Positions 40,748 through 52,694 of a stretch of 64,000 nucleotides of DNA are shown piece by piece. The stretch lies in contig NZ_JONW01000005.1 in assembly GCF_000712075.1 (NCBI RefSeq), forward strand, positions 67,001-131,000. The letters run 5' to 3'. This stretch comes from Caulobacter sp. UNC358MFTsu5.1. GTDB taxonomy: Bacteria; Pseudomonadota; Alphaproteobacteria; Caulobacterales; Caulobacteraceae. The notes under the pieces were generated by a model. That model worked only from the letters and a program-made list of their open reading frames with translations, did no database searches and had not been told where the DNA came from. Every line of letters starts with the position of its first letter. The first letter of the stretch is position 1. The position numbers and the translations under genes were made by a program.

Positions 40748-40992
40748 TCTGCTCGCTTGGCGCCAGTTGCTGACGTTGATGCACCTCCAGCAACCGGACA
40801 TTCAGCGCCCCAGACGCATGGGCGAGATCGACCCATTGCGGGCGTCCGCATCGCTGGTTAGTTGCGCGTTGGCCCAGCGACGTCTCGCCCGACCATTTGA
40901 AATCCGCCGCAACCAAAAGCCAATACGGGAGTTTGTCGGGTATCCGACTCTTTGCGTTTGGAATTCCAAGTCATTGTCGGCGGGGCGCTATC

Positions 40993-41412
40993 ATGACAAC
41001 CGATGCAGTCGGCCCGGCCAGGGCGACGGTCTCCGTCCTCGTTGTAGAAGACGAGGCGCTCGCACGCCTGCTTGCTTGCGACTTTCTTGAGGTTGGCGGC
41101 TTCTCCAGCCTGGAGGCCGCAAATGCACAGGAAGCCTTGGAGCTTCTAATGGCCAAGCCGGATATCGGCGCCATCCTCACCGACGTCGACATGCCCGGGA
41201 CGCTCAACGGCCTAGGCTTGGCGCGTCAGGTCGCCAATCGCAGGCCTGAGGTTAAGATCGTGGTCACCAGCGGCGGATACACGCCGCGCTCGAGCGATCT
41301 TCCGCCCGGAGTGCGCTTCCTATGCAAGCCCTACTCTCCATTGAAACTGCTTAGCGTCATGAGCGAGTTGCTGACGCCCGACGTTCATGGGCCGCATGGC
41401 AGGCAAATGTGA
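40993..41412 (+). CDS. Single-domain response regulator
   Basis: A 139-residue receiver domain with no output domain. Phospho-acceptor D64 in AILTDVDMPGT, acidic pair E19-D20 in VLVVEDEALARLL, conserved T/S in IVVTSGG and K111 in FLCKPYSPLKLL. Such proteins act in phosphorelays or bind target proteins; the partner kinase is not evident next door. Start at the ATG giving MTTDAVGPARATV. Confidence 0.88.
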   Translation: MTTDAVGPARATVSVLVVEDEALARLLACDFLEVGGFSSLEAANAQEALELLMAKPDIGAILTDVDMPGTLNGLGLARQVANRRPEVKIVVTSGGYTPRSSDLPPGVRFLCKPYSPLKLLSVMSELLTPDVHGPHGRQM

Positions 41413-41510
41413 ACTTCCGCTAGCCACCCATCTCCGCCGATCCGGAGGTCTGCATTGCCGACCGCGCAGCGCCAATAGCGGACCCTAATATCCGGCCGCA
41501 ATCCTGCCGT

Positions 41511-42620
41511 TCACCTCCAGCCCGAAAGCACCGTATCGACCCGATAGGCGCGAGCCTCGCCGCGGGACAGCCAGCGCCCCCGACCGAGCGCGGCGGCGCC
41601 GGGGCCATGGGCGGCGAACTGCGAGAACCGAACGCTCTCGGGCTGCAGCATCGTACGCGGATTGCCGTCCCGGCCCGTGTACCACATCTCGGTCCAGCCT
41701 TCCGGCGCGATGTGGTCGTCCATCCAGCAGTCGAGGTACGCCGTCGCGCCCACGAAGCGGGGGTCGCCGTAGCGGCCGTCCGGGAAGACGCCGGAGGGAC
41801 GCCAGGGCCGGCCCAGATAGACACTGTGGCGCTTCACGCCCGGGTCCGCCGTCAACCGGCAGCGATGGAAGACGAAGCCGAAGGGTTGCTCGATCGGCGT
41901 ACTGGGCGCGACGATGTAGCCGTCGACAGGATCGACCGGCCGAGGGCGCGAGCGGATCTCGCATTGCTCGAACCAGGCCCGGCCCGCGCCGAAGATGAAG
42001 TCGTAGCTGCCGGCGATCAGGCAGCGCTCGAACAGGCTGCGGCCAGCGTCGGGGAACAAGGTGTCCTGATAGCCGAGGATGTCGACCTCGGTCAGGCGTG
42101 CCCGGTCGCTGCCCTTGTCCAGCATCAGCGCCACGGCCTGCGGCCCCGCGCCGTCGTGCGAATGCAGACCGCCCGGCTTGCTCATCTCGGCCAGGCCGTC
42201 GAAGGTGTTCTGGATGGTCAGACTACGCGCCACGAAGTCCGGCGCGCGCACGAACAGGGTCGGCGTCCGGAAGGTGCCCCAGCGCTTGCCGTCGGGCGCG
42301 GTCAGGCCGGACGCGGCCAGGTGGCTGATGACGGAGCCCTTGCGGTCCTCGCCGATCAGATGGACGAACGGCTTGTCGATCACGACCTGCTCGTCCCAAA
42401 GCCCGCGCGTGACCAGGATCTGGAAGGGCCGCGTCCCGTCGGCCGGCGCCGCGGCGACCGCCTCCGAGAGCTTGGCGAAGGTCGGAGTTGAAAACCGGCG
42501 GGGATCGTCGGCGCGCTTGAGCACCGCGTCATAGCGCGGCCCAGCCAGGGCCAGGCTCGGCGTGACGGCCAGGGCCGCCCCCGCCAGAAGCCCGCGTCGC
42601 GTCACAGGAACAGTTCGCAT
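41511..42620 (-). CDS. Pectinesterase (pectin methylesterase)
   Basis: A 369-residue exported enzyme of family CE8 that removes methyl esters from pectin. The N-terminus VTRRGLLAGAALAVTPSLAL, ALA looks like a twin-arginine-type signal. Active-site residues: Q161 (GPQAVAL), Q185-D186 in GYQDTLFPD, D207 in YDFIFGAGRAWFEQC, R271 and W273 in YLGRPWRPSG. It lies downstream of the TonB receptor, suggesting use of plant material. Confidence 0.92.
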   Translation of the reverse strand: MRTVPVTRRGLLAGAALAVTPSLALAGPRYDAVLKRADDPRRFSTPTFAKLSEAVAAAPADGTRPFQILVTRGLWDEQVVIDKPFVHLIGEDRKGSVISHLAASGLTAPDGKRWGTFRTPTLFVRAPDFVARSLTIQNTFDGLAEMSKPGGLHSHDGAGPQAVALMLDKGSDRARLTEVDILGYQDTLFPDAGRSLFERCLIAGSYDFIFGAGRAWFEQCEIRSRPRPVDPVDGYIVAPSTPIEQPFGFVFHRCRLTADPGVKRHSVYLGRPWRPSGVFPDGRYGDPRFVGATAYLDCWMDDHIAPEGWTEMWYTGRDGNPRTMLQPESVRFSQFAAHGPGAAALGRGRWLSRGEARAYRVDTVLSGWR

Positions 42621-42635
42621 TAGAGCCTCAAAGGT

Positions 42636-42674
42636 AAAAAGGCGGGCGCCGACCGGGACAAGCGGCCGACGCCC
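42636..42674 (-). terminator. Strong terminator after the TonB receptor gene
   Basis: On the minus strand GGGCGTCGGCCG-loop-CGGTCGGCGCCC gives a 12-pair stem (two G-U pairs) followed by GCCTTTTT. It ends the receptor transcript and leaves the pectinesterase to its own promoter or read-through. Confidence 0.8.
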
Positions 42675-42694
42675 ATTCCTCGGGAGGAGGAAGC

Positions 42695-45600
42695 CTAGAA
42701 CGCGTATCGCAGGCCGAAATTGTACTGCCGACCGGTGTGCGAGTAGACGTAGACACTGTCCCGCTGGCTGTCGGTGTACTGGTCGTTGAACGCGTCGGTC
42801 AGGTTCAGCCCCTCGAACGTCAGCTTCAGGCGCTTGTTGATCGCGTAGCTGACCGAGGCGTCGACGGTGAACGTGTCGCGCACCCCGTCGACGTCGTTGG
42901 TGCTGGTCCCGCTGGGCACCGCCGTCAGATACTTGTCGCGATAGGCGCCAGACACCCGCGCGCTGAACCGATCATCCTCGTAGTAGATCGTCGCGTTGAA
43001 GGCGTTCTTCGACAGGCCGACCAGGTCGTCCTGCACGAAGCCCGTCGGCGAGCGCGACGAGATGTAGTCGATCTTGGAATCGACCACGGTGACATTGAAG
43101 ATCGCCCCGGTGTGGGTCAGGAAGCCCGGCAGGAAGGTGAAGGGCTGCTGGTAGCTGATCTCGATCCCCTTCAGCGGGCCGCCCTTGGTGTTGACCGGCT
43201 GGCTGAACAGGAAGGTGTCGTTGACCGAGACGCCCAGGCCGTCGAGCAGGCTGGCCGGCAGCCCCGAAGCGCTGAACGGCTGCGATATCCGCGACGTCTG
43301 GATGTAGGTGTCGATGTCCTTGTAGAACAGGCCGACCGACAGCAGGGCGTCCTTGGCGAAATACCATTCGGCCGACAGGTCGTAGGTCGTAGCCCGGATC
43401 GGCTCGAGGTTCGGATTGCCCGAGCTTACGCTGAACACACCCACCGTGCTGAGGCTGCCGCCCGGCGTCAGGCTGCCCAGGTTCGGACGGGTCATCACCT
43501 TGGCCGCGCCGAAGCGCAGCAGGAAGTCGGGCGTGACCTCGGCCGTGACGTTCAGGGCCGGCAGCCAGTCGTCGTACTCGCGATCGACGGTGGCCTGCTG
43601 GGCCGCGCCAGCCACCAGCTGGTAACCGGTCGAGCTCTGCTCGGTCTTGACGTAGCGCACGCCGACGTCGCCGCGGATCGGCCAGGCGAAGCGGTCGCTG
43701 TTGAAGTCCAGCTGCGCGTAGGCCGCGGAGTCCTTCTCCTCGACGCTGCGGATGTTGCCGCGAGCGTTGGCGTTGCTGGCGCCGCTCAGCTCGAACAGGC
43801 CCTGGCCGTTATAGATGTTGAACAGCTTGGCGAACGCGTTCAGGTCCGGGGCGGACCACGAGGTCGGCACGCCAGACGGCGCGCCCAGGTTCTTGCCGAA
43901 GCCCGAGACCGTCTTGGTCAGGCTGGCCAGGGTGACGCCGGCCGGCAGGGTCGGGACCATCGACTCGTTGACCCGGGCCATGGCCCAGGAATCGAAGTTG
44001 TAGTCCTTGAAGTTGACGCCGACCTTCAGGTGCAGGCTGTCGTTCAGGCGATAGTCGCCGTCGAGCTGGGCGGTGCCGATCTTGTTGACCACGCCTTGCG
44101 GGCGCAGGCGGATTTCCGAGCGCGCCGCGCCGAAGTTGTAGGCCAGCGGATCGTTGACGTCGAAGCCGTAGTTGATCAGCGGCAGGTTGGAATCGGGACG
44201 GTAGTCGTACGAGAACCCATCGGAGTTCTCGCGGTTCATGATCACCGTGGTCTGGACGGGATTGTCCATGTCGGACTTGGAGAACCCGACCAGGCCGGTG
44301 ACTTTCAGCCGTTCGCCGAACTGATGTTCGACGTTGAAAGTGGCCTGGGTGTACTTAGTGTCCAGCTTGTCGAAACGGCTTTCGCTCTCGATGTCGACGT
44401 CGTCGAACAGGCCGTAGACCATGTCGCCCTTGGCGTTGACGGCGCCGTCGCGGACGATGATCTCGGGCCGGCCGCCCTGTGAAGCGTTACGGGCGAAGGA
44501 CAGCGCCTCCAGCCAGTTCTCCTCGCGCGTCGCCTTGAAGTCCGAATAAAGGAAGTCGGCGCTGATCAGGGTGTTCTCGTCGGGGCGGAACTGCACCGAG
44601 GTGGTCACGCCCAGGCGCTTCTGGTCATGGGTCAGGCGTCCGTAGCGCGGGAAGCGCGGCGAGAAGACGTTGGCCTGGCTGGCCTGGGTGAAGGTCGAGG
44701 CGGGGCTGTAGCCGCCCACTTCCGTGCCGTTCAGCCAGCCGCCCGATCCGTGGCCTTCCTCAAGCAGGTTGCGCTCGGTGTAGGCCACCGAGACCAGCGC
44801 GCCCAGCTTGCCGTCGAACCAGGTGTCGGACGCCAGGACCGCCAGACGCGGGTCCCAGGACTTGGACAGGTCGTTGTAGCCCTCCTGGGCCGAGACCACG
44901 AAAGTCCTGCCCTTGTAGTCGAACGGGCGACCGGTCTGCAGGTCGACCGTCGCGCCCAGCGAGCCTTCCTCGGTCTGGGCCGAGGCGGTCTTGCGCACGG
45001 TGATGCTGTTGAACAGCTCCGAGGCAAAGACGTTGAAGTCGAACGAGCGGTTACGGTTCGCGCCGCCCGAGCTGTCGGTGCCGCTGGTCGTGCTCTGCCC
45101 CTCGACGCCGTTGATGCGCACACGGGTGAACTGGGGGCCCAGGCCGCGGACGGTGATCTGACGCCCTTCGCCGGCGTCGCGGGCGATCGAGACGCCCGGC
45201 ACGCGCTGGATGGACTCGGCCAGGTTGGCGTCGGGGAAATCGGCGATGTCCTCGGCCTTGATGACGTCGACGACGCCGTTGGCGTGGCGCTTGACGCTGA
45301 GGGCGCTGCCCAGGCTGGCGCGGAAGCCGGTGACCACCACTTCCTCGACCTCGGAGCTCTGGTCGTCGGCGACCGGGGCCGACGCGGGAGCGGCGTCCTG
45401 CGGCAGCGCGACGGGAGCCGTCGAGGCCAGTTGGACGCTGGCTTTCTGCCCCAGCACCGCGGTGCGGCCGTCATTGGAGACCACGACGAGATCGCCGCCT
45501 TGCAGCAGACGGGTCAGGCCGTCCGGCACTGAATAGGCGCCCCGCACGGCGTTCACGCGCTTGCCCTGGACCACGGCCTGCGGCGCCAGAATCTGCAGGT

Positions 45601-45766
45601 CCGCCTGCTTGCCGAACTGGGGAATGCCGGTGGCCGCCGATTGGGCCGGCACGTCGAACTTGCGCGCTTGCGCTTGCGCCTGCGCCTGGCTGGCGACCAG
45701 CAGGGCAGTCGCGCCCGCGGCCAGCATCAAGGATGTTCTGGTGTACTCGTACCGCGAATGACCCAT
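42695..45766 (-). CDS. TonB-dependent receptor with STN signalling domain
   Basis: A 1023-residue outer-membrane receptor. Signal peptide to about residue 33 (ALLVASQAQAQAQA); STN domain near 35-110 (FDVPAQSAATGIPQFGKQAD, PDGLTRLLQGGDLVVV); plug domain with VDVIKAEDIADFPDANLAES, IQRVPGVSIARDAGEGRQIT; then the large barrel ending in ...QYNFGLRYAF with the aromatic C-terminal residue. It belongs to the TonB-Xanth-Caul type often tied to plant sugars. The STN domain should report substrate binding to the FecR protein encoded upstream. Confidence 0.93.
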   Translation of the reverse strand: MGHSRYEYTRTSLMLAAGATALLVASQAQAQAQARKFDVPAQSAATGIPQFGKQADLQILAPQAVVQGKRVNAVRGAYSVPDGLTRLLQGGDLVVVSNDGRTAVLGQKASVQLASTAPVALPQDAAPASAPVADDQSSEVEEVVVTGFRASLGSALSVKRHANGVVDVIKAEDIADFPDANLAESIQRVPGVSIARDAGEGRQITVRGLGPQFTRVRINGVEGQSTTSGTDSSGGANRNRSFDFNVFASELFNSITVRKTASAQTEEGSLGATVDLQTGRPFDYKGRTFVVSAQEGYNDLSKSWDPRLAVLASDTWFDGKLGALVSVAYTERNLLEEGHGSGGWLNGTEVGGYSPASTFTQASQANVFSPRFPRYGRLTHDQKRLGVTTSVQFRPDENTLISADFLYSDFKATREENWLEALSFARNASQGGRPEIIVRDGAVNAKGDMVYGLFDDVDIESESRFDKLDTKYTQATFNVEHQFGERLKVTGLVGFSKSDMDNPVQTTVIMNRENSDGFSYDYRPDSNLPLINYGFDVNDPLAYNFGAARSEIRLRPQGVVNKIGTAQLDGDYRLNDSLHLKVGVNFKDYNFDSWAMARVNESMVPTLPAGVTLASLTKTVSGFGKNLGAPSGVPTSWSAPDLNAFAKLFNIYNGQGLFELSGASNANARGNIRSVEEKDSAAYAQLDFNSDRFAWPIRGDVGVRYVKTEQSSTGYQLVAGAAQQATVDREYDDWLPALNVTAEVTPDFLLRFGAAKVMTRPNLGSLTPGGSLSTVGVFSVSSGNPNLEPIRATTYDLSAEWYFAKDALLSVGLFYKDIDTYIQTSRISQPFSASGLPASLLDGLGVSVNDTFLFSQPVNTKGGPLKGIEISYQQPFTFLPGFLTHTGAIFNVTVVDSKIDYISSRSPTGFVQDDLVGLSKNAFNATIYYEDDRFSARVSGAYRDKYLTAVPSGTSTNDVDGVRDTFTVDASVSYAINKRLKLTFEGLNLTDAFNDQYTDSQRDSVYVYSHTGRQYNFGLRYAF

Positions 45767-45868
45767 GCGGCGCCCTCCCTATGATCTGTTTTTCCGACGG
45801 CGCCTCTTGGAGCACCTGTCTTGAGCGATGCGGCGGAAACCGGTTTCCGTCAGACACCGGCAAAAAAA

Positions 45869-46828
45869 TTATTCGCCGGCCTCGACCAGGATCACGTCGC
45901 CGCGCACCGTCACCTTGCCGCCGAAGCTGCTGGCGGCCGCCCGGGCGAAGCTTTCCGGCTCGTTGGTGCGGAACCAGCCGACCAGCTTTTCGTCGGCCAT
46001 CGAGTCATCGGCGATGACGATCTTGCGCGCGTTGTAGCGGTTGAATTCGGCGGCGGCGGTGGCGAAGGCTTCGCCGTCCAGCACGATCTGCCCTTCCCGC
46101 CAGGCCAGGTTGCGGGTGATGTCGATCGGCGCGACGGCGGGGTTGGCGGGCCCGACCTCGTCGCTGACGAAGATCCGCTCGCCGGCCCCGACGCGGCGGG
46201 GCGCGCCGCCGACGTCCTGCGACCAGGCCTCGACCACGCCTTCGGTCACGAGGACATCGCATCCGCCTTCGCGGCGGCGCACCGAAAAGGCCGTGCCCAC
46301 GGCCCGCACCCGCACCGGCCCGCTCTCGACCACGAAGGGACGCTGCGGGTCCTTGGCGACCTGGAACCAGGCCTCGCCCTTGTCCAGCTTCACCTGCCGC
46401 AGCCGAGGCCGCATGGTCACGTCCAGGACGGTGTCGGTGTTGATCGCGGCCATCGAGCCGTCCGACAGCGGCACCCGGCGGATTTCGCCCAGCGCGGTGC
46501 CGTAGCGCGCCGACAGCAGTCGAGGCGCGATGACGATCGCCGCGCAGGCCGCCGCCGCCACGCCCAGTCCGGCCAGCAGGCGACGGCGCCCCATCCGTCC
46601 GCGTTCGGACAACGAGCGTTCCGCCGGGGCGCCGCCCAGCGCCTTCGCCCGGTCCAGCATCAACCAGGCGGCCTCGGCCCGCGCATGGGCGCCCTGGCGG
46701 CGAGGATCGCCCGTCAGCCAGGCGTCCAGTTCGGTTCGCTCCGCCAGGGTCAGCTCGCCCTGATCGGCGCGAACCACCCATCGGACGGCTTGCGCCTCGA
46801 TGTCAGCGGCGCTTTCGCGTTCGATCAT
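45869..46828 (-). CDS. FecR-family anti-sigma factor
   Basis: A 319-residue inner-membrane signalling protein. Cytoplasmic part with AQAVRWVVRADQGELTLAER and ARAEAAWLMLDRAKALGG; membrane helix near residues 82-103; periplasmic FecR domain with EIRRVPLSDGSMAAINTDTV, RPFVVESGPVRVRAVGTAFS and a C-terminal FecR_C/STN-like part ending VILVEAGE. It passes the receptor signal to the sigma factor. Overlaps the sigma factor gene by 26 bases. Confidence 0.92.
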   Translation of the reverse strand: MIERESAADIEAQAVRWVVRADQGELTLAERTELDAWLTGDPRRQGAHARAEAAWLMLDRAKALGGAPAERSLSERGRMGRRRLLAGLGVAAAACAAIVIAPRLLSARYGTALGEIRRVPLSDGSMAAINTDTVLDVTMRPRLRQVKLDKGEAWFQVAKDPQRPFVVESGPVRVRAVGTAFSVRRREGGCDVLVTEGVVEAWSQDVGGAPRRVGAGERIFVSDEVGPANPAVAPIDITRNLAWREGQIVLDGEAFATAAAEFNRYNARKIVIADDSMADEKLVGWFRTNEPESFARAAASSFGGKVTVRGDVILVEAGE

Positions 46829-47384
46829 GAGAGCTCGACCTCCTTGGGACAGCGTCTTGGTTGGTTTCGCCCTCGGCGAGGGCGGCGAGGATGGCGCGCA
46901 GCCCCCTCACGGATTCATTCTCGACCACGTGCTCGGTCACGCCCATGCGGCGGGCGATCTCGCGCTGCGGCAAGCCTTCGATCTTGCGCATCTCGAAGAT
47001 GCGTCGGCACCGTTCGGGCAAGGCCGCGATCAGGCGCTGCACCCGGGCCAGTTCCCGCCGCCCACCGGCGATCCGCTCGGGCGAAGGCTCATCCAGTTCG
47101 ACGTTCAGCGCGTCGATTTGCGTCACCGTCTCGATGCGGACCACCCGCGCCCGCCGGATCTGCTCCAGGGCGACGCTCCGCGCGGCCTGGAAGAAATAGG
47201 CCCGCGGATTCTCGATGTGGTCGATCGAGGCGAGGTTGGCCAGCCGACAATAGGCTTCCTGGATCACGTCGTCGGCGTCGCCCGCCGCGGCCAGGGATCG
47301 CCGAAGCCATGCGCGCACGTCGGCTTCATGGGGCAGAATCTCCCGCCCCAGCCACGCAACAATGCGCCCACGTCCATCCTGCAA
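46803..47384 (-). CDS. ECF sigma factor, FecI type
   Basis: A 193-residue sigma factor. Region 2: AAAGDADDVIQEAYCRLANL; region 4: LIAALPERCRRIFEMRKIEG, LPQREIARRMGVTEHVVENE. It should direct transcription of the receptor gene. No ATG fits at the start; a TTG giving MQDGRGRIVAWLGREI is used. Paired with FecR and the STN receptor directly downstream. Confidence 0.92.
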   Translation of the reverse strand: MQDGRGRIVAWLGREILPHEADVRAWLRRSLAAAGDADDVIQEAYCRLANLASIDHIENPRAYFFQAARSVALEQIRRARVVRIETVTQIDALNVELDEPSPERIAGGRRELARVQRLIAALPERCRRIFEMRKIEGLPQREIARRMGVTEHVVENESVRGLRAILAALAEGETNQDAVPRRSSSHDRTRKRR

Positions 47385-47576
47385 CCGGTTTCCTCGCCTG
47401 GCTTTGGGTCTTTTCTGAAGCGATGCACGGCGAGCAGGTTTCCGTCAAACAAAGTGGGCAACGCAACGCAGCCGCCGCTTGTGAAGGTAACATGGCGCCA
47501 ACAGCGGACTCCCGACCCACTGCTGAGACCTGACATTCCAAAGGCGCTAGACGAGCCTGGCGATCGAGCAAATGAC

Positions 47577-49596
<2,020 letters not shown>

Positions 49597-49619
<23 letters not shown>

Positions 49620-51111
49620 CGCCTTGGCCGAGCATGGGCACCTTGCCTTCGTAGGACGGCAGGCCCGACATCACGCCCTGGAAGTCGGTCAGGGCTTCGC
49701 CCACCTCGATGCCATCATGGGTCAGGCGGATCTCGCGGATGGTCTTCTCATGCTCGGTGGTGCGGCTCTTGACCGCCGAGATGGCCGTGCGGATCGCGCC
49801 GGCCGCCTCGAAGAAGCGGAACAGCAGGATGCTGTCTGACAGATAGCTCAGATCGATGTCGCTGCGGACTTCGCCGATGAAGCCGTGCTGGCCAAGGATA
49901 AGCAGAGTGACGACGCCCTGCTGGTTCAGGTAGGTCAGCAACTCGTGCATCTGCAGCAGCAGGAACTTCTGGCCCGGCATGGCCTGCAGATAGGCGTTGA
50001 GGCTGTCGATGACGATAGTCTTCGCGCCGACTTGCTCGACTGCGCCGCGGACATGGAAGGCGAACTCTCCCGGCGACAGCTCAGCCGGATCGATGGCGCG
50101 GATCGTAAGCTGGCCGTTGTCGAGGAAGGGTTGGAGGTCCATCCCCAATGATCTGGAACGGGTCAGAAGGGTCGGCAGGCCCTCGTCGAACAGGTAATAG
50201 GCGACCTTTTCGCCACGCTCCAGGGCGGCCAGGGCGCAGCGCACCGCCGTGGTGGTCTTGCCCACGCCGGATGGTCCGCTGATCAGCGTATTGGTGCCGC
50301 GCGACAGGCCGCCGCCGACCAGAGCGTCCAGGCCCGGCGTGCCGGTCGACACGACTTCGTGTGTGAAGTCAGCATGATGATGGGCCGCCACCAGCCGCTC
50401 GAAGACGGTGACGCCGCCGGTGTCCAGCTCGAAGTCGTGGAAGCCGCCGCGATACTTGACGCCGCGCATCTTGACCACTTCCAGGCGCCGACGCTGCGCG
50501 CCGTATTCCTGAGGGGTGCGCTGCAGGCTGATGACGCCATGGGCGATGCTGTGGAGCTGAAGGTCGCCATCTTCGGCGGTCATGTCATCCAACAGCAGCA
50601 CCGTGCACTTACGGGTGGCGAAGAAGTGCTTGAGCGCCAGGATCTGTCGGCGATGGCGCAGCGGGTTCTGCGCCAGCAGCCGCATTTCCGACAGGCTGTC
50701 GAAGACCACCCGCAGCGGCTTGGTCTCCTCGACCTGACGCATGACGCCGCGCGTAGTCTCGCCCAGCTCGACGTCGGAAGGATGCAGCACCGATTGTTCG
50801 CTGTCGGGATCCAGGCCCTCCTCGCTGACCAGCTCGAAGAGGTCGATGCCGTCGAGCGACCAGCCGTGACTGGCCGCGGCGGCCCGCAGCTCGGTCTCGG
50901 TTTCCGACAGGGTGATGTAGAGCCCGCTTTCGCCCAGCTCGCGGCCTTTGAGTAGGAACTGCAGGGCCAGGGTGGTCTTGCCCGAGCCCGGCGTGCCTTC
51001 AATCAGATAGATGCGATCGCGCGTCAGCCCGCCGCCCAGGATCTCATCCAGGCCAGGGACCCCGGTGGCCACACGCGGCTCGGACTGGCTGGCGGTCGGA
51101 TCAATCTGCAT
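49597..51111 (-). CDS. KaiC-like two-domain ATPase
   Basis: A 504-residue circadian-clock-protein-like RecA ATPase. First domain: GVPGLDEILGGGLTRDRIYL, Walker A GTPGSGKTT (39-47), acidic SETETE. Second domain: GTPGLDALVGGGLSRGTNTL, Walker A SGPSGVGKTT near 276-285, FDEG. The C-terminal segment SDIDLSYLSDSILLFRFFEA aligns with the phosphosite segment of cyanobacterial KaiC; S422 stands at the Ser431 place and Y423 at Thr432. No KaiA or KaiB gene is nearby. AGGAG stands 6-7 bases before the ATG. In other bacteria such proteins are linked to stress responses. Confidence 0.9.
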
Positions 51112-51174
51112 AGGCGCTCCTGGCACAGGGTCTCGGACTTATCGGCAAGCGCCTCAAAGGCTTTGCACGGCCTT

Positions 51175-51190
51175 TTAACTCGCGAGCTAA
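51175..51190. promoter_or_regulatory. Palindrome between the KaiC-like and HhH genes
   Basis: TTAACTCGCGAGCTAA is nearly a perfect palindrome (TTA-N-CTCGCGAG-N-TAA). It lies in the divergent promoter region, 64 bases before the KaiC-like ATG, and could be an operator for a shared regulator. Confidence 0.4.
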
Positions 51191-51285
51191 AGCCAAGGTT
51201 TCTCCGGACCGGAAAATGTGCCGCTGGAACGGGTCAGCACGGCGGCTGCGAGGGAACCTTTGCCTTGGCAGGCCGCTTCCTCGCC

Positions 51286-51531
51286 ATGAGCGATCTGAAC
51301 CGCGCCAGCCTCGAAGACATCACCGCCACGGGCATAGAGGCGCACATCGCGCGCCAATTGATGTTCTGGGGTCCTTTTCGCGCGTGGGAGGACTTGCTGT
51401 GGCTCAGCGATGTTGACGACGAAACCCTGGAGCGCCTGAAGGCGCGTGGCTTTGAACTTCGGGCCGGTTTCGATCACGACTGGGCCCCGCCGAAGCGGTT
51501 CGAAGTGTCCCAAGCCGCCGCTCGGCGCTGA
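51286..51531 (+). CDS. Helix-hairpin-helix small protein
   Basis: An 81-residue protein with a ComEA-like HhH pattern: LNRASLEDITATGIEAHIAR, QLMFWGPFRAWEDLLWLSDV, DDETLERLKARGFELRAG. Such modules bind DNA non-specifically. The ATG giving MSDLNRASLE fits the start of the fold; the frame is open upstream but not convincing. Divergent from the KaiC-like gene. Confidence 0.65.
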   Translation: MSDLNRASLEDITATGIEAHIARQLMFWGPFRAWEDLLWLSDVDDETLERLKARGFELRAGFDHDWAPPKRFEVSQAAARR

Positions 51532-51620
51532 GACCCCGCCGCGCCCGATCGCCACCGCGGCCCAAGTCCAGGACCCCGTGCTGCGCCCAAGAATGGCCTA
51601 GCGCCGACATGACCCGCTCG

Positions 51621-51860
51621 TCAGGCGGCGATGTCGTCGTCCATGGAACGTGGCGGAAAGAAGAACCGCCCCGCAGTGGCGCCGTCACGCAGCTTGATTT
51701 CCAGGACGACAGGTTCGCCGGCGTCAGCCAGGCGATGGGCGAGCGCACGCGCGGCCTGCTCGGCGCTCGCGCCGGTAGCGAAGATCATCGGGTTGTCACT
51801 GAGGTCGCTGAGAACCGCCCACGCTTCACTGGCGGGCTCGACATAGATATGAGTCGGCAT
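51621..51860 (-). CDS. DUF2188-like small protein
   Basis: A 79-residue protein: MPTHIYVEPASEAWAVLSDL, NPMIFATGASAEQAARALAH, RLADAGEPVVLEIKLRDG. Strand-helix-strand layout as in small DUF2188 proteins that often lie among stress genes. Function unknown. Confidence 0.5.
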   Translation of the reverse strand: MPTHIYVEPASEAWAVLSDLSDNPMIFATGASAEQAARALAHRLADAGEPVVLEIKLRDGATAGRFFFPPRSMDDDIAA

Positions 51861-51934
51861 AATCGATTTTGAACTGGTTAGAGGTTCCGGGCCGATGACG
51901 GCCGGCCCAGCGAGGACCGGCCGTCCGCCCCAAC

Positions 51935-52198
51935 TCAAGACAACCCGGCGCCGTCCAGGCGGCGAAGCGCGGCGAGCACCTCGCTGAGCGCCACCGGGGC
52001 CAGGGTTCCCAAGAGCCATCTCTGAGTGGGCTGATCCTCCACCGCGCTGGCGTCGGAAGCCCAGGCGGCCAGGATCTCGCGCTTGGCGGCAAGATCGAGG
52101 TCCTCGTCCTTGACGACCTCCAGCGGATGGAGAAAGCCGACGGCGGGTCGCACCCGCCAAGGTGAGGCGCGATCCGCAACAGCCGTGGAGAAGGGCAT
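51935..52198 (-). CDS. Hypothetical protein, 87 residues
   Basis: Contains FLHPLEVVKDEDLDLAAKRE, ILAAWASDASAVEDQPTQRW, a pattern found in short proteins encoded near Hsp20 genes in alphaproteobacteria. No membrane segment or catalytic motif. Sixteen bases after the Hsp20 stop on the same strand, so likely the second gene of that transcript. Confidence 0.55.
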   Translation of the reverse strand: MPFSTAVADRASPWRVRPAVGFLHPLEVVKDEDLDLAAKREILAAWASDASAVEDQPTQRWLLGTLAPVALSEVLAALRRLDGAGLS

Positions 52199-52214
52199 GG
52201 CCGTTCCCCCGTGC

Positions 52215-52694
52215 TTAGGCCGCGCGCCGCGCCTTCGGCGCCTTCAGCGCCAGAGGCGACACCCCGCTTGTTCCGATCGGGATCTGCCGCGGCTTGGACG
52301 CCTCGGGGATTTCCCGAACCAGATCGATCGTCAGGACGCCGTCCGCGTGACGGGCCTCCTTGACCACCACATAGTCGGCCAGCTCGAACCGACGCTCGAA
52401 ATTACGGCGCGCCACCCCCTGGTGGATGAAGGTTCGCGCGGTCTGGCTGTCGGCTTGCACCTTGCGTCCCCGGACCACCAGGAGATTGGGCTGGGCGATG
52501 ACTTCCAGGTCGTCCCGCGCAAAGCCGGCGGCCGCCACGGAAACGCGGTAGCCGTTTTCACTGGTTTTCTCGATGTCGTATGGGGGATAGCCGCCTTCCT
52601 CGTGACCGCGCAGCGCGGCTTGCGCCAGATCGACCAAGCGATCGACACCGACCATGGTGCTGTAGAGCGGGGAAAAATCAAAAGCGGTGCTCAT
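52215..52694 (-). CDS. Small heat-shock protein Hsp20 (IbpA-like)
   Basis: A 159-residue alpha-crystallin-domain chaperone that holds unfolded proteins. N-terminal STAFDFSPLYSTMVGVDRLV; crystallin domain from YPPYDIEKTSENGYRVSVAA, AGFARDDLEVIAQPNLLVVR, to VKEARHADGVLTIDLVREIP; C-terminal IPI motif in PRQIPIGTS. The ATG at 52694 has GAGGAG 6 bases upstream, better spaced than the ATG two codons earlier. Confidence 0.92.
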   Translation of the reverse strand: MSTAFDFSPLYSTMVGVDRLVDLAQAALRGHEEGGYPPYDIEKTSENGYRVSVAAAGFARDDLEVIAQPNLLVVRGRKVQADSQTARTFIHQGVARRNFERRFELADYVVVKEARHADGVLTIDLVREIPEASKPRQIPIGTSGVSPLALKAPKARRAA

